A stretch of DNA of 64,000 bases. Origin: an uncultured Roseburia sp. GTDB taxonomy: Bacteria; Bacillota; Clostridia; Lachnospirales; Lachnospiraceae. Position numbers and translations under genes: made by a program. Under the pieces are notes generated by a model. That model did not search any database and had not been told where the DNA came from. It worked only from the letters and a program-made list of their open reading frames with translations. Location of the stretch: contig CAKRLC010000001.1 of NCBI GenBank assembly GCA_934358955.1, forward strand, positions 18,697-82,696, read 5' to 3'. Below are positions 26,269 through 35,282 of the stretch, piece by piece. Numbering within the stretch: position 1 is the stretch's first letter; each line of letters opens with the position of its first letter.

Positions 26269-27204
26269 TTACCTGTTATGCAATATTTTTTTCAGAACTG
26301 TCCGGACCTCTTTATCCAGGATCATTCTTACTGCCACGATCAGCAGACGAATGATGCGGACGCGTCCTTTGACGGAAAAGGTTCCTTTTATATAAAGCTG
26401 CTCTGCTTCAAAATCCGGATAAATGTGAACATCACCTGTATACAAAACCGGGATGATACAAAGCAGTCCAAGGATCTGTCCTGTAAGTGCAGGATCTGCC
26501 AGAGAAAATGTCAGATCGGAAGCAATCTTACGGATGCCAAAATGTTTCAGAAGGTACTTTAACTCACCAAGAGTCTTTTGTACGACATGCTGATTCATTG
26601 GATCGGTCAGATTTGCCTTTATTTTTTCCCAAAATGCTCTTTTTGATGCAAAGGATCTTTTTAATCGCAGAAACCCCTCACGGATCCTCTCCGGGATATG
26701 CACTATCCGCGCCCAAAAGGTCTTCCACTTTCGCAATAAGCTCTTTTTTTCTTTTGTGACTGTATTCTCAGTTCCTGCCACAGCAGATGCGGTCTGGCTG
26801 TCTGCGGTACTGTTGTCTTTTGGCTCTTTTAACTCGGTTGCCTCTATTGCAGGTGCCGGTTGTTTGGCTGCCTGTTCAGGTGCTTCTTTCGTCACCGTTG
26901 GTTCAGATTCTGCCTCTTCTTCCAGTTCTGTTTCCAGATCCTTTTCTGCTTTTTTATGAAGAGGAACGCCAAAAATACGGACTGCTTCCTGAAAATCTCC
27001 ATTTTCAAAAGAAAATTCAAAACGGATCAGCGATAAAAGCCAGCTGATCTTTCCTGTGATCTGATAACTGTCCTCGATCCTTCCTGTTGCGGAATATCGT
27101 ACCGGTACAAACAATATCAGACACAGTGCTAATATAATAATCCCCAGGATCACCAGTAACAGGATCCCGATGATTTTTAAAACAGTGAGTAAAAATCCAA
27201 TCAT
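26269..27204 (-). CDS. DUF2953 domain-containing membrane protein
   Basis: A 311-residue protein. One N-terminal membrane segment (about 5-32) is followed by a beta-rich region. A long Glu/Ala/Thr/Lys-rich linker (about 85-155) and a C-terminal DUF2953 domain complete it. YtfI-like DUF2953 proteins are encoded next to gerW in sporulating Firmicutes. Function unknown. It overlaps the upstream 110-residue gene by 4 bases, indicating translational coupling. Confidence 0.82.
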   Translation of the reverse strand: MIGFLLTVLKIIGILLLVILGIIILALCLILFVPVRYSATGRIEDSYQITGKISWLLSLIRFEFSFENGDFQEAVRIFGVPLHKKAEKDLETELEEEAESEPTVTKEAPEQAAKQPAPAIEATELKEPKDNSTADSQTASAVAGTENTVTKEKKSLLRKWKTFWARIVHIPERIREGFLRLKRSFASKRAFWEKIKANLTDPMNQHVVQKTLGELKYLLKHFGIRKIASDLTFSLADPALTGQILGLLCIIPVLYTGDVHIYPDFEAEQLYIKGTFSVKGRVRIIRLLIVAVRMILDKEVRTVLKKILHNR

Positions 27205-27533
27205 GCTGAACCGGAATGTTTCCTTTTCTGTTCCAGATAAGCAGCGATCTTAAATGCCCCGGTCTGGCGGTAAGTCTCATCTATAATAGATGTGGCTATT
27301 TCGATCGCCTCCTGATATCCCTTAGCAAGTCCTACGACATAAAGGTCTTTTTTCGGATAACCTTTCTGTAACAGTTCGTGTGATGGGATGATATCCAGAA
27401 GATTGTTCTTATTCGATGCCAGTGTGATCACATAAATATCCAGCTGGCCTGCATTGTGAAGAATTTTCCATTGGATTTTCTTTTTCTTATGTACGATGCT
27501 TTCGCCTACATACAAATCGTCATACCATTTCAT
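27201..27533 (-). CDS. Conserved hypothetical protein
   Basis: A 110-residue alpha/beta protein starting MKWYDDLYVGES. GTGAGG lies 6 bases upstream of 27533, so this start is preferred over 27545. It has Lys-rich strands early (KKKKIQWK) and a C-terminal helix (EAIEIATSIIDETYRQTG). I recognise no named domain; its place between a Nudix hydrolase and DUF2953-gerW is the only clue. Confidence 0.75.
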   Translation of the reverse strand: MKWYDDLYVGESIVHKKKKIQWKILHNAGQLDIYVITLASNKNNLLDIIPSHELLQKGYPKKDLYVVGLAKGYQEAIEIATSIIDETYRQTGAFKIAAYLEQKRKHSGSA

Positions 27534-27541
27534 GTAAATCC

Positions 27542-28000
27542 TCACGACTGAAAATATTTATGGTTTCCCCATAAATTATTTCTTTTTAATTCCAAATACT
27601 CATTATATGCTTTTTCCAAAATCTGTTTTTCATTTGAAAATTTTAATAAATGATAAGCTTCATGATACTTATAAAATCCGGAATCAACAAAATACTCTTC
27701 GCGTTGTGGTTTGCTGTAATAACTGTCGGCCATCATAAGATACCAGTGCACGTCCTTTTCAACGGTATCCTCCGGAACGGTAAATGTATACTGGCTCTTT
27801 CCGACATACTTTATGATCGTTGCCGCAGAACCGCTTTCTTCAAGCACCTCTCTGAGTGCCGTATCCGGATATTCTTCGCCTGGTTCCACAGTGCCCTTCG
27901 GAAGAACCCATCCTTCATATTTGTTCTTATAATTCTTATATAAGAGAAGTATTTTACCTCGAAATATTACCACACCCCCACAACTAGTTGCCTCTATCAT
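27542..28000 (-). CDS. Nudix hydrolase
   Basis: A 152-residue Nudix protein. The Nudix box is complete: G at residue 35 of GTVEPGEE, then REVLEESGS, giving the metal-binding Glu residues. N-terminal SCGGVVIF is typical of diadenosine-polyphosphate or NTP pyrophosphohydrolases; the substrate cannot be assigned. It is first in the operon leading to gerW, with a recognisable promoter just upstream. Confidence 0.88.
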   Translation of the reverse strand: MIEATSCGGVVIFRGKILLLYKNYKNKYEGWVLPKGTVEPGEEYPDTALREVLEESGSAATIIKYVGKSQYTFTVPEDTVEKDVHWYLMMADSYYSKPQREEYFVDSGFYKYHEAYHLLKFSNEKQILEKAYNEYLELKRNNLWGNHKYFQS

Positions 28001-28042
28001 TGCAATACCTCCTGATGTGGTGAAAAATAAACTTTTGTCATA

Positions 28043-28071
28043 AGTATAATACTTTTCATTTTATCGCGCAA
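28043..28071 (-). promoter_or_regulatory. Promoter for the Nudix-gerW operon
   Basis: On the minus strand TTGCGC (28066-28071), 17 bases, TATACT (28043-28048). AGGAGG ahead of the start codon lies about 30 bases further on. Confidence 0.5.
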
Positions 28072-28072
28072 G

Positions 28073-29560
28073 CTACTCTGAATAATAAGTGTCAAATATT
28101 TTTCTTGCGATCGGTACAGCATATTCGCTTCCGGCGCCGGAATCTTCTACGATGATCGCAACTGCAATGTCCTCTTTATCATCGCGATGGGCGTAGCCTA
28201 CAAACCACGCATGGGATGCTTTGGAGGAAGTGGAAAATTCTGCACTTCCTGTTTTTCCGGCAGCAGTATAGCTTTTTCCTTTTAGCTTCTCTGCTGTGCC
28301 ATTCTGTACTGTTTCGCTCATAAAAGACTGCAGCAGGGAGGCATCTTCTGCTGAAAGCAGCTGACCATATTCAGATGGCTCTGTTGTATCTACTTCCACT
28401 CCATTATAATTCTCTATACGATCGATCAGATATGGATTCATCAAAACGCCGTCATTTGCAATTGCCGATGTCACTAACAGCATATGAAGAGGTGTGACCA
28501 GTGTTTTCCCCTGGCCGATCGCAGTTTCCATGATGGCAGAATCCGTAGCATCTTCTTCGATAGAAAAGCTGCTCTTCGAGGCCTCCATCTTAAAAGGGAG
28601 CTTCTGGTTAAAGAGCAGGCTGTTACACAGCTCCTGAAACTGTGTTTTATCCAGCGTCAGCCCAAGTGATGCGTAGGACGAATTACACGAATTGGCAAAA
28701 GACTCCATCAGATTCTCTGTTTTGTGTTTCTTATTATTATAACAATGGATCGTGGAGCTGCCGGCGGTATATTTTCCGACACAATCAAAGGAGTAATCTT
28801 CATAATTGCTGTTTTCATGCACATATTCTAATGTAGTAAAAATCTTAAAAATAGATCCCGGAGGATAAAGGCCCTGGGTTGCACGGTTCAAAAGAACGGT
28901 ACTTTCACTGTCTTCTGAAGTGAGTTCTTCCCAATCTTCGGATATTTTATTCGGATCATAATCCGGTTTGGATACCATCGTTAAAATCTTTCCGGTTGAC
29001 GGTTCCATAACGAGTACTGCCCCATCGTATTTTCCAAGCGCCTGATAAGCCGTCTGCTGCAGGTCATAATTCAGGGTAGTAATGAGATTATCGCCGATAT
29101 TTTTCTGTCCCTGGAAACCATTTACGATCTTTTCAAGAAAAAACGTATGAGAACGCAGGAGGCTGAAATTGGCGTAAGACTCAAGTCCTGCTTTGCCATT
29201 GGTATCAAAACCGACCACATGTGCAAACAGATTCTTATAAGGATAATTTCTTGTCTCTTCCCCATTCTCATCTGTCACTGTTTCTGCCAGCACATAGCCG
29301 TCTTCGGATAAGATTTCGCCGCGGACTACATTTTTGGCAAACAGATCCTGTCTTTTGTTGTAAGGGCTATTGATAAAATCTTCGCTCTTTATAAATTCAA
29401 AATAGGTAAAATAGCCCATCATACAGACAAAAATTGCCAGAAAGACATACATGATCACTGCAAATTCTTTATTTTTTTTACGAGAAGTCTTCGACATTTG
29501 CCCTTTCGAATCCGGTTTTCTTTTTGCGGTTCTGCCGGATGTTTTTTCCCTTTGATTCAT
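28073..29560 (-). CDS. Class B penicillin-binding protein (PbpA/PBP2-type transpeptidase)
   Basis: A 495-residue DD-transpeptidase with one N-terminal membrane segment (about 33-52) after a basic cytoplasmic tail. SxxK is S236-K239 (PPGSIFK), SCN lies near 297 and KTG near 440 (AGKTGSAEF), so the active site is intact. AGGGAG precedes 29560; upstream in-frame ATGs lack a site. It overlaps the SEDS gene by 83 bases. The pair should act as a polymerase-transpeptidase complex in elongation, division or sporulation. Confidence 0.9.
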   Translation of the reverse strand: MNQREKTSGRTAKRKPDSKGQMSKTSRKKNKEFAVIMYVFLAIFVCMMGYFTYFEFIKSEDFINSPYNKRQDLFAKNVVRGEILSEDGYVLAETVTDENGEETRNYPYKNLFAHVVGFDTNGKAGLESYANFSLLRSHTFFLEKIVNGFQGQKNIGDNLITTLNYDLQQTAYQALGKYDGAVLVMEPSTGKILTMVSKPDYDPNKISEDWEELTSEDSESTVLLNRATQGLYPPGSIFKIFTTLEYVHENSNYEDYSFDCVGKYTAGSSTIHCYNNKKHKTENLMESFANSCNSSYASLGLTLDKTQFQELCNSLLFNQKLPFKMEASKSSFSIEEDATDSAIMETAIGQGKTLVTPLHMLLVTSAIANDGVLMNPYLIDRIENYNGVEVDTTEPSEYGQLLSAEDASLLQSFMSETVQNGTAEKLKGKSYTAAGKTGSAEFSTSSKASHAWFVGYAHRDDKEDIAVAIIVEDSGAGSEYAVPIARKIFDTYYSE

Positions 29561-30872
29561 GTTCTTCTCCCTCATCCTGTCGCATAATATATAATCCCTG
29601 AATAATAGCAAAGATCACCATGGAGCTAAGCAGCGAGCTTCCACCATAGCTGACCAATGGCAGGGTAACACCTGTAGATGGTATGAACTTTGTTGCACCG
29701 CCGATCGTTAAGATCACCTGGAAAGCATACGTTGTGCCAAGACCTAATGCGATCAGCTTATAAAACTGGTCTTTCATCTGCATCGCAATATTTAAAAACA
29801 TTAAAAAGCAGCTGAAGCATACCATGATCAGACAAAGGGCAAAAATACCACCCATCTCTTCGGAAATCGCAGAAAATATAAAGTCCTGTTTTACAACCGG
29901 GATTTTATCCGGGATTCCCTGGTATAAGCCCATCCCAAACCAGCCACCGGTTCCAATCGCAAATAAAGATTGTGCTACCTGATAGCCCTGCTTGTCGATA
30001 TAAGCAAGTGGATCTTTCCATGCAAGAACACGTACCTGGATGTGGGAAAAAATATGGTATGCAATGACGGATGCAAATGCTCCGGCAACCAGGCCGCCTG
30101 CAAAATACCGGACATCCCTTGTAGCCACATATAACATGACTACATAGGTTACGAAAAACAGGAGTGCCGCGCCAAGATCCCTGGAAAAAACAAGGATCAG
30201 TACATGTGCGGCTGCAATCGCAGTTGTGATGCATACCTGCCGGAAGTCTGTCATCTGATACAGCATACCCGCCACAAAAAAGACAAACAGGATCTTTACA
30301 AATTCACTTGGCTGGACAGAAATACCTGCGATGGAAAGCGAGATCTTTGCTCCATAGCTGGTAGAACCTGCAATCGCCACAAAAAGAAGCGCTGCGAGCC
30401 CACCGCCCGCAAATAACCAGTACAGTTTTCGCACAAAGCCGACATTTTTGATCAGAAGTGGCACGATCAGTGAAAAGACCATGGAGATTGCGGCAATGTA
30501 AAACTGCTTTTGGGCGCTGTCAAAGGATAATCTTGTCAGCATAATGAAGCCAATGGCTAAAAGCATGCACAGATGATTGGTCACAAGCCGGGATGATCTG
30601 CTGTAAAACAATTGATAGCAGACCTGGATCAGTGCAAGAAAAATTGCCTGCTCTGCATAAAACAAGAGGATCTGCGGATCCTTTGTCACCAGATAAAGGA
30701 CAAGGAACGCATCCAGATGGATCAGAAAAATCGCAGCGCACTGCCTTCCTAAAATATGCTGTCTCTGCTCAGGCTTTATCTTCTGGCGAAATGCAGCAAA
30801 GCATTCATATGTGTAAAAAACAAACATAAAAATCATGAAATATTTCGATGATTCTATGAAGAGATTTGTCAT
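29478..30872 (-). CDS. FtsW/RodA/SpoVE (SEDS) peptidoglycan polymerase
   Basis: A 464-residue integral membrane protein with about ten hydrophobic segments and the SEDS signature regions (SVQPSEFVKI and GVTLPLVSYGGSS). It polymerises lipid II with its cognate class B PBP, encoded immediately downstream and overlapping. It has a 120-residue N-terminal membrane extension compared with minimal FtsW. Division versus elongation function cannot be decided. Confidence 0.9.
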   Translation of the reverse strand: MTNLFIESSKYFMIFMFVFYTYECFAAFRQKIKPEQRQHILGRQCAAIFLIHLDAFLVLYLVTKDPQILLFYAEQAIFLALIQVCYQLFYSRSSRLVTNHLCMLLAIGFIMLTRLSFDSAQKQFYIAAISMVFSLIVPLLIKNVGFVRKLYWLFAGGGLAALLFVAIAGSTSYGAKISLSIAGISVQPSEFVKILFVFFVAGMLYQMTDFRQVCITTAIAAAHVLILVFSRDLGAALLFFVTYVVMLYVATRDVRYFAGGLVAGAFASVIAYHIFSHIQVRVLAWKDPLAYIDKQGYQVAQSLFAIGTGGWFGMGLYQGIPDKIPVVKQDFIFSAISEEMGGIFALCLIMVCFSCFLMFLNIAMQMKDQFYKLIALGLGTTYAFQVILTIGGATKFIPSTGVTLPLVSYGGSSLLSSMVIFAIIQGLYIMRQDEGEEHESKGKNIRQNRKKKTGFERANVEDFS

Positions 30873-30876
30873 AGGC

Positions 30877-33087
30877 TTACTCTACTCCTCTTTTATAATG
30901 TCCGTTTGTATAGTCTCCCTGATAAACATCCTGTAGTTTTTTTCTTCCGGTTACAAATACATCCTCGCAGGCTGAGAGTATCCTCTCAACTTCCTTTGGT
31001 TTTTCTATTGTAAAGGAAATTCTGTAGCAGGAAAAGCCGGCCTTTTTCAGGTCTTTTTCGTAACCAAAAAGAATCAGTGGTATCGAATTATAAATCGTAT
31101 TATAGCACGCAAAGCAATGGTTTTTCACCGGGAAAAACTTTCCATAGCGGTCCTTTAACCAGGTGATCTGTCGTTCTTTATCACAGCGGAGCGCATTTGC
31201 ATGAACACATTGTGCAGATGTCATAAGCGGCAGATATCCGTAAAGCAGCAGCTCACTGTCTGTATTATCCCGCATGGACAATTCGTGGCGGTTCAACTCA
31301 AATGGCGCTGTTAAGCGCAGCGGATGATATTGGCGCAGCAGCCCGATTGCCCTGCTGTTAAAGGAATACATACCCTGATCTAAGATAACCGGTAAATCTG
31401 TCCAGTTTTCCAGCACAAATGCAAGCGCATCATAACTTTTGACGAGCACTCCATCTGCCCCTGTTTTTATGAATGCATCTGCATGTTCCAGATAAAAGTC
31501 AGATGTATTTTTTCGAAATACCGTTGGCAGGACCATATATGCCCTTTTTCCATGCGCATGGATTGATGTTACATCCTCTGCCAGCTCGGTAAGAATTGTT
31601 CTTCTGCTGTAGCAGGCAGGATCCAGATAAACATCTTCGATCCAGTCAGATGTAAGTACAGGCGCAAGCTGCTGACGGGATTCGACAGAAGCAGAATAAT
31701 GCTCCTTTGGGGAGCCAGGCAAAGATTTCTGTATGCTCTCGTTCTTTTTGGATACAGGTTCATCTGATACCTCCTCTTTTCTTCGGTAAGAAAGTACCAG
31801 TTTTTCTTCCAGCCCGGATAAAGCATCACGGCGCAGCTGATTTAATGCTTTCATTGGAAGAAAAATATCTTCCTGTGCATCAATATGAAGCTGTGCAAAT
31901 TCAAACGGTGTATTTCCGGTTTTCTCAGCATTCTCACGGATCTTCTCTGCAGAAAGCGGCTGCTTCAATGCCGGCTGTACAAGATCACCAGTGGCTGTAA
32001 ATGATACATTTCCAAGTGACACTTCCATCATAGCAGGTAAATCTTTGGATAATGTTAAGATTCCTTTGATTTTTTCTTTCTTTTGCTGATTACAATAAGC
32101 ATTCCGGATCTGATCCTGAAGCTGTTCGTTTCCTTTTGCGTGGTTTGGCTTCTGGAAGGTGATCATATTTTTCCCGTTATGCTGTTCGTAATAACCGCTG
32201 GTAAAGCCACTGCGGTTACCAAAATCGAATAGCTTCCGGTTGTCTTCTGCGGAGACTTTGTAGTCTTTGGCACCATATTCTAAATAACGGTCGATATATT
32301 TGCGGTAAATAGAGACAACGCCCGCAGCATATTCTGCCTGTTTCATTCGTCCTTCGATTTTAAAGGAATAAATGCCGCTTTCTGCAAGCTGCGGAATGGA
32401 TTCGATCGTACACAGATCCTTCGGGCTTAAAATATAAGGACCTACCGGGATTTTTTTCCGGTGTTCGTCATATACTTCATAAGGAAGTCTGCATGGCTGG
32501 GCGCATCTGCCCCGGTTTCCGCTTCTGCCGCCGAGCATACTGCTGAGCAGGCACTGTCCGGAATAACAGTAGCATAAAGCTCCATGTATGAAGCTTTCGA
32601 TTTCGATATCTACATGATCGGAAATATCCTTAATCTCAGCAAATGACATCTCGCGCGCAGTTACGACACGGTTGGCACCCAGATCCTTCATCAGCTGTGC
32701 ACCATAGCGGTTTGCAACCGTCATCTGTGTACTTGTGTGAATGTCTAAGTCCGGAAAAGATTCCCGTATCAGTGAAAATGCTCCCATATCCTGCACAATG
32801 ACTGCATCGAGTCCCTTCCTGTAATATGGAAGCAGATACTGGTACAGCTGTGTATTCAGTTCATCTTCTTTTAAAAGCGTATTCACTGTCAGGTACAGCT
32901 GTTTTCCATGAATATGTGCATCGTCAATGGCACGGAGCAGCTCTTCCTCGGAAAAATTATTTGCATAAGCTCTTGCACCAAACTGGCTGCCACCGACATA
33001 AACAGCATCTGCTCCTGCATTCAGTACAGCCTGAAAAATTTCATAAGAACCTGCAGGTGCTAACAGTTCTAATTTCTTTTCTGTCAT
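30877..33087 (-). CDS. U32 family peptidase with DUF3656 (RlhA/TrhP-like)
   Basis: A 736-residue protein. The N-terminal U32 domain (about 1-300) begins LELLAPAGSYEIFQAV and carries the FIHGALCYCYSGQC and GRSGNRGRCAQPCRLPY blocks, with four conserved Cys for an Fe-S cluster. A DUF3656 region follows. E. coli homologues hydroxylate a 23S rRNA cytidine (RlhA) or tRNA uridine (TrhP), so RNA hydroxylation is more likely than proteolysis. It lies 4 bases upstream of the SEDS gene. Confidence 0.88.
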   Translation of the reverse strand: MTEKKLELLAPAGSYEIFQAVLNAGADAVYVGGSQFGARAYANNFSEEELLRAIDDAHIHGKQLYLTVNTLLKEDELNTQLYQYLLPYYRKGLDAVIVQDMGAFSLIRESFPDLDIHTSTQMTVANRYGAQLMKDLGANRVVTAREMSFAEIKDISDHVDIEIESFIHGALCYCYSGQCLLSSMLGGRSGNRGRCAQPCRLPYEVYDEHRKKIPVGPYILSPKDLCTIESIPQLAESGIYSFKIEGRMKQAEYAAGVVSIYRKYIDRYLEYGAKDYKVSAEDNRKLFDFGNRSGFTSGYYEQHNGKNMITFQKPNHAKGNEQLQDQIRNAYCNQQKKEKIKGILTLSKDLPAMMEVSLGNVSFTATGDLVQPALKQPLSAEKIRENAEKTGNTPFEFAQLHIDAQEDIFLPMKALNQLRRDALSGLEEKLVLSYRRKEEVSDEPVSKKNESIQKSLPGSPKEHYSASVESRQQLAPVLTSDWIEDVYLDPACYSRRTILTELAEDVTSIHAHGKRAYMVLPTVFRKNTSDFYLEHADAFIKTGADGVLVKSYDALAFVLENWTDLPVILDQGMYSFNSRAIGLLRQYHPLRLTAPFELNRHELSMRDNTDSELLLYGYLPLMTSAQCVHANALRCDKERQITWLKDRYGKFFPVKNHCFACYNTIYNSIPLILFGYEKDLKKAGFSCYRISFTIEKPKEVERILSACEDVFVTGRKKLQDVYQGDYTNGHYKRGVE

Positions 33088-33118
33088 ATTTTATTTTCTC
33101 CATAATAAGCAGCGGATG

Positions 33119-33520
33119 TTATGCATCCTCTAAAAGTTCTTCCAATTCTGTTTTATCTTTTAGCAATGCATGATTTTTATCTTCCAGCTCTTTTAATGTT
33201 TTTTCATCCTCTTCCATCTTAAGCTGACTGGAGATCAGTTCGTGCTTGAGACGGTAAATTTCTTTTTCTTTTGCTTCCAGTTCGTTTTCCAGGCGTTCAA
33301 TCTGTTCCTTTGACTTGAAATAATCATCTGCGATATTGAGCTGTAAAAGAGTCCCTTTCATATCCGAAGAAATACGATGATAACTGTCCATCGCTTCAAA
33401 GCGGCTTATTTTTTCATTCAGATAAGACGCAACCTTTTGTAAATAGGCCTGTTCCTCATACCCACTCAGCGTGTATACTTTTCCTCCGATGATCACATCG
33501 GTACTTGTTTTTTCTGCCAT
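33119..33520 (-). CDS. zapA: Cell division protein ZapA
   Basis: ZapA bundles FtsZ filaments. The 133-residue protein has the N-terminal ZapA domain (VIIGGKVYTLSG at about 9-20) and a long C-terminal coiled coil (about 70-133). I use 33520 (MAEKTST) because the family starts there; the in-frame extension to 33613 would overlap ruvB. It sits between ruvB and the U32 gene, near the SEDS-PBP pair. Confidence 0.88.
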   Translation of the reverse strand: MAEKTSTDVIIGGKVYTLSGYEEQAYLQKVASYLNEKISRFEAMDSYHRISSDMKGTLLQLNIADDYFKSKEQIERLENELEAKEKEIYRLKHELISSQLKMEEDEKTLKELEDKNHALLKDKTELEELLEDA

Positions 33521-33581
33521 CGCTTGGTTCCCTGCCTTTCTGTCAAACTGTATATTTTTAATCCTGTCAGTCGTCTTGTAC

Positions 33582-34574
33582 TTATTTTGAAATTCCAAAA
33601 TGCTGATAAGCAAGATCTGTCACCATACGGCCTTTTGGAGTTCTGATAATAAAGCCATTCTGGACGAGATATGGCTCATAGACATCCTCGATCGTACCGG
33701 AGTCTTCTCCGATCGAAGCTGCTAAGGTATCAAGGCCGACCGGCCCTCCCTGAAACTTCTCAATGATCGTCATTAAAATATTACGGTCATTCTGGTCAAG
33801 CCCATATTTATCAACCTCAAGCAGATCCAGCGCAAAGGCTGCCACTTCCTTTGTGATCCTGCCATCATATTTTACCTCTGCAAAATCCCTGACACGTTTT
33901 AGCAAGCGGTTGGCAAGTCTTGGAGTACCACGGGAACGGCGTGCCATCTCGTAGGCTCCTTCCTCGTCTATCTCTACGCCAAGCTTTGCCGCAGAATGTA
34001 AAATAATTACCTTTAATTCCTCTACGGTGTAAAATTCCAGATGATGGATCACACCGAAGCGGTCTCTTAACGGTGCGGATAATAAGCCGGCTCTTGTTGT
34101 CGCGCCTACTAATGTGAACTTTGGAAGATCCAGACGGATGGAACGGGCAGTTGCCCCTTTCCCGATCATAATATCGATCACATAATCTTCCATTGCCGGA
34201 TACAATACTTCCTCAACCTGACGGTTTAATCTGTGGATCTCATCGACAAATAAAATGTCTCCTTCCTGGAGATTACTTAAAATAGCAGCCATCTCACCAG
34301 GTTTTCCGATTGCCGGTCCGGAAGTGATCTTCATATGAGTTCCCATCTCATTTGCGATGATCCCTGCAAGTGTAGTTTTACCAAGTCCCGGAGGTCCGAA
34401 AAAGAGAACATGATCTAAGGACTCGCCTCTTTGCTTCGCTGCCTCAATATAAATCTTTAAATTTTTCTTTGCTTTTTGCTGTCCGATATAGTCATCCAGT
34501 GTCTGAGGCCTGAGATTCTTTTCGTTTTTAATGTCCTCTTCCTGAATCTGGGTGGAAATCACTCTCTTTTCCAT
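33582..34574 (-). CDS. ruvB: Holliday junction branch migration helicase RuvB
   Basis: A 330-residue AAA+ motor. Walker A is GPPGLGKTT, Walker B is DEIHRL, sensor 1 is GATTRAG and the C-terminal winged helix ends TPKGR. Start 34574 (MEKRVIS) is preferred over 34619 from family length. With RuvA (upstream, 78-base gap) and RecU (0.1-0.6 kb) it completes junction processing. Confidence 0.97.
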   Translation of the reverse strand: MEKRVISTQIQEEDIKNEKNLRPQTLDDYIGQQKAKKNLKIYIEAAKQRGESLDHVLFFGPPGLGKTTLAGIIANEMGTHMKITSGPAIGKPGEMAAILSNLQEGDILFVDEIHRLNRQVEEVLYPAMEDYVIDIMIGKGATARSIRLDLPKFTLVGATTRAGLLSAPLRDRFGVIHHLEFYTVEELKVIILHSAAKLGVEIDEEGAYEMARRSRGTPRLANRLLKRVRDFAEVKYDGRITKEVAAFALDLLEVDKYGLDQNDRNILMTIIEKFQGGPVGLDTLAASIGEDSGTIEDVYEPYLVQNGFIIRTPKGRMVTDLAYQHFGISK

Positions 34575-34652
34575 AGTTTCATCACTTTCTTTTGATAAAA
34601 TGCCTGTTTTATGTCCCATACCAGGATCAATGCAGTCAATTATCTTTGTCTA

Positions 34653-35264
34653 TTATAAAAATGCCATCTTTTTTAAAGCTGCTTTCAACAGATCTTCCAC
34701 ATCGGTTGTTTCTGTTACTTCAAGTCCATTTAAGGCTTTTAAGGCTTCGGAAGAAGAATAACCGAGAGCGACCAGCGCCTGTACGGCTTCATTCTTTGCA
34801 TCATTTGTCTTTCCGGCCTGTACATCCGTATTCTTTGAAAGCTTTTGTTCAAAAGCATCTTCTAAACTTAATTTATCTTTTAATTCAAGGATCAGGCGCT
34901 GGGCGGTCTTCGCTCCGACACCCGGAGCCTTAGCAATCGCTTTTGCATCCTCTCCTAACACTGCAAAGCGCAGATCATCGGTCGTCATGACAGACAGGAT
35001 AGCCAAAGCTCCCTTTGGCCCGATTCCGCTTACACCAAGCAGAAGCTTGAATATATTCAGCTCATCCCTGGTCAGAAAACCAAACAGGATCATCGCATCT
35101 TCCCTTACATGAAGATAAGTGTATACCTTCACTTCTTCGCGCATGGATGGCAGATCCTGGAAAGTCTGGCCTGTGGTATAAATATGATATCCGATGCCAC
35201 CTGCTTCTACGACGAGATAATCCTCGCCAATCTCTTCTAACGTTCCTTTGATATAAGAATACAT
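34653..35264 (-). CDS. ruvA: Holliday junction DNA helicase subunit RuvA
   Basis: A 203-residue junction-binding protein. The N-terminal OB domain (MYSYIKGTLEEI) is followed by the helix-hairpin-helix pair (LLGVSGIGPKGALAIL and APGVGAKTAQRLILELKDK, about 75-130). The C-terminal RuvB-binding domain ends in a helix. It lies 18 bases downstream of miaB. Confidence 0.97.
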   Translation of the reverse strand: MYSYIKGTLEEIGEDYLVVEAGGIGYHIYTTGQTFQDLPSMREEVKVYTYLHVREDAMILFGFLTRDELNIFKLLLGVSGIGPKGALAILSVMTTDDLRFAVLGEDAKAIAKAPGVGAKTAQRLILELKDKLSLEDAFEQKLSKNTDVQAGKTNDAKNEAVQALVALGYSSSEALKALNGLEVTETTDVEDLLKAALKKMAFL

Positions 35265-35282
35265 ACTGTTTGCTTCCTTTAA